Source of the DNA: an uncultured Eubacteriales bacterium
GTDB lineage: Bacteria > Bacillota_A > Clostridia > Lachnospirales > Lachnospiraceae
Length of the DNA stretch: 5,917 bases
Direction: 5' to 3'
Assembly (NCBI GenBank): GCA_902803345.1
Contig: CADCPV010000333.1
Location: forward strand, 1 to 5,917
Shown: positions 5,294 through 5,917 of the stretch, piece after piece
Numbering within the stretch: position 1 is the stretch's first letter
How the letters are laid out: every line of letters begins with the position of its first letter
Made by a program: the position numbers and the translations under genes
Notes under the pieces: model-generated
Told to the model about the DNA's origin: nothing
What the model saw: the letters and a program-made list of their open reading frames with translations, nothing else
Database searches by the model: none

Positions 5294-5917
5294 ATGGCAA
5301 GAAAATGGATCTACCTTTTCAAAGAAGGCAATGCCGACATGCGTGAGCTTCTCGGCGGCAAAGGAGCAAACCTTGCAGAAATGACCCATATCGGTCTCCC
5401 GGTACCCCAGGGCTTCACGATTACAACCGAAGCATGTACGCAGTACTACGAAGACGGCAGAGAGATCAACCCTGAGATTCGTGCACAGATTGACGAATAT
5501 GTAGAAAAACTGGAAGAGATTACGGGAAAGAAGTTCGGAGACAAGAAGAATCCGCTTCTGGTATCGGTCCGCTCCGGTGCCCGTGCTTCCATGCCCGGTA
5601 TGATGGATACGATCCTCAATCTCGGCCTCAACGAAGAAGTAGTCGAAGCAATCGCCGAAATGTCCGGCAATCCGCGCTGGGCATGGGACTGCTACCGCCG
5701 TTTCATCCAGATGTATTCCGACGTTGTCATGGAGGTCGGCAAGAAGTATTTCGAGCAGCTGATCGACGCGATGAAGGAAGAGAAGGGCGTGAAGCTCGAT
5801 GTGGAACTGACGGCAGAAGACCTGAAAGCCCTTGCAGCACAGTTTAAGGCAGAATATAAGGACAAGATCGGCGACGAATTCCCGACTGATGCGAAGGAAC
5901 AGCTCCTCGGCGCTGTC
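5294..5917 (+). CDS. ppdK: Pyruvate, phosphate dikinase, N-terminal part (runs off the right edge)
   Basis: The first 208 residues of an enzyme that is normally about 870-900 aa; no stop codon is reached before the edge. The reaction is reversible: pyruvate + ATP + phosphate to phosphoenolpyruvate + AMP + pyrophosphate, in the cytosol. In anaerobes it often works in the ATP-forming glycolytic direction or supplies PEP. The visible part is the N-terminal ATP-grasp nucleotide-binding domain: GGKGANLAEM (21-30), GLPVPQGFTITTEAC (34-48), VSVRSGARASMPGMMDT (90-106), and WDCYRRFIQMYSDVVM (131-146). All are close to the family pattern. The phosphohistidine and PEP/pyruvate domains lie outside the window. 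AAGGAGG (5276-5282) is 11 nt before ATG 5294, somewhat long, but an ATG at 5286 is out of frame. The start residues MARKWIYLFKEG match what is expected for this enzyme. Confidence 0.95.
   Translation, partial: MARKWIYLFKEGNADMRELLGGKGANLAEMTHIGLPVPQGFTITTEACTQYYEDGREINPEIRAQIDEYVEKLEEITGKKFGDKKNPLLVSVRSGARASMPGMMDTILNLGLNEEVVEAIAEMSGNPRWAWDCYRRFIQMYSDVVMEVGKKYFEQLIDAMKEEKGVKLDVELTAEDLKALAAQFKAEYKDKIGDEFPTDAKEQLLGAV

Noticed and set aside
5286..5384. Out-of-frame ATG 5286 opening a 32-codon frame 3 nt after the ppdK ribosome binding site
   Set aside because: It overlaps ppdK in another frame with no recognisable product, and the 3-nt spacing is too short. ppdK starts better at 5294, although some initiation here cannot be excluded.

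Overview
The window looks like chromosomal DNA of an anaerobic, fairly GC-rich member of the Firmicutes, probably a gut Clostridia/Lachnospiraceae-type bacterium. This rests on strong AGGAGG-like ribosome binding sites, SigA-type promoters (several with TGn extended -10 elements), a class C sortase (Gram-positive wall), a DUF1858 redox-type small protein, a UPF0371/DUF1846 protein and a pyruvate, phosphate dikinase, a set common in such organisms. Species cannot be named from the sequence. No phage, insertion sequence, CRISPR array, tRNA or rRNA is visible.

Layout: (1) At 1-21 (-) lie the first seven codons of an unidentified gene, downstream of a seven-helix TRIC/UPF0126 membrane protein (50-694, -). 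(2) A 215-bp divergent promoter region separates it from a class C sortase (910-1791, +), which has no pilin or LPXTG substrate in the window. (3) A perfect 19-bp hairpin that contains the sortase stop codon separates it from a convergent 70-residue DUF1858 protein (1834-2046, -). (4) Upstream of that on the same strand is a PlsC-type acyltransferase fused to a zinc ribbon and an unrecognised C-terminal region (2168-3442, -). (5) This acyltransferase is divergent from a UPF0371/DUF1846 protein (3627-5123, +). Their shared promoter region carries a perfect 13-bp inverted repeat that places the same extended -10 element on each strand. (6) After a terminator at 5154-5191, a consensus promoter drives ppdK (5294 to beyond the right edge), of which the first 208 codons are present.

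The genes are mostly single transcription units with their own promoters, not one pathway operon. ppdK is central metabolism (PEP/pyruvate interconversion), the acyltransferase is probably lipid-related, the sortase acts at the cell surface, and the TRIC-like, DUF1858 and DUF1846 proteins have no settled role. I do not see a clear new multi-gene system. The points most worth checking are the lidless orphan-looking sortase, the acyltransferase-zinc ribbon fusion and the mirror-image promoter pair.
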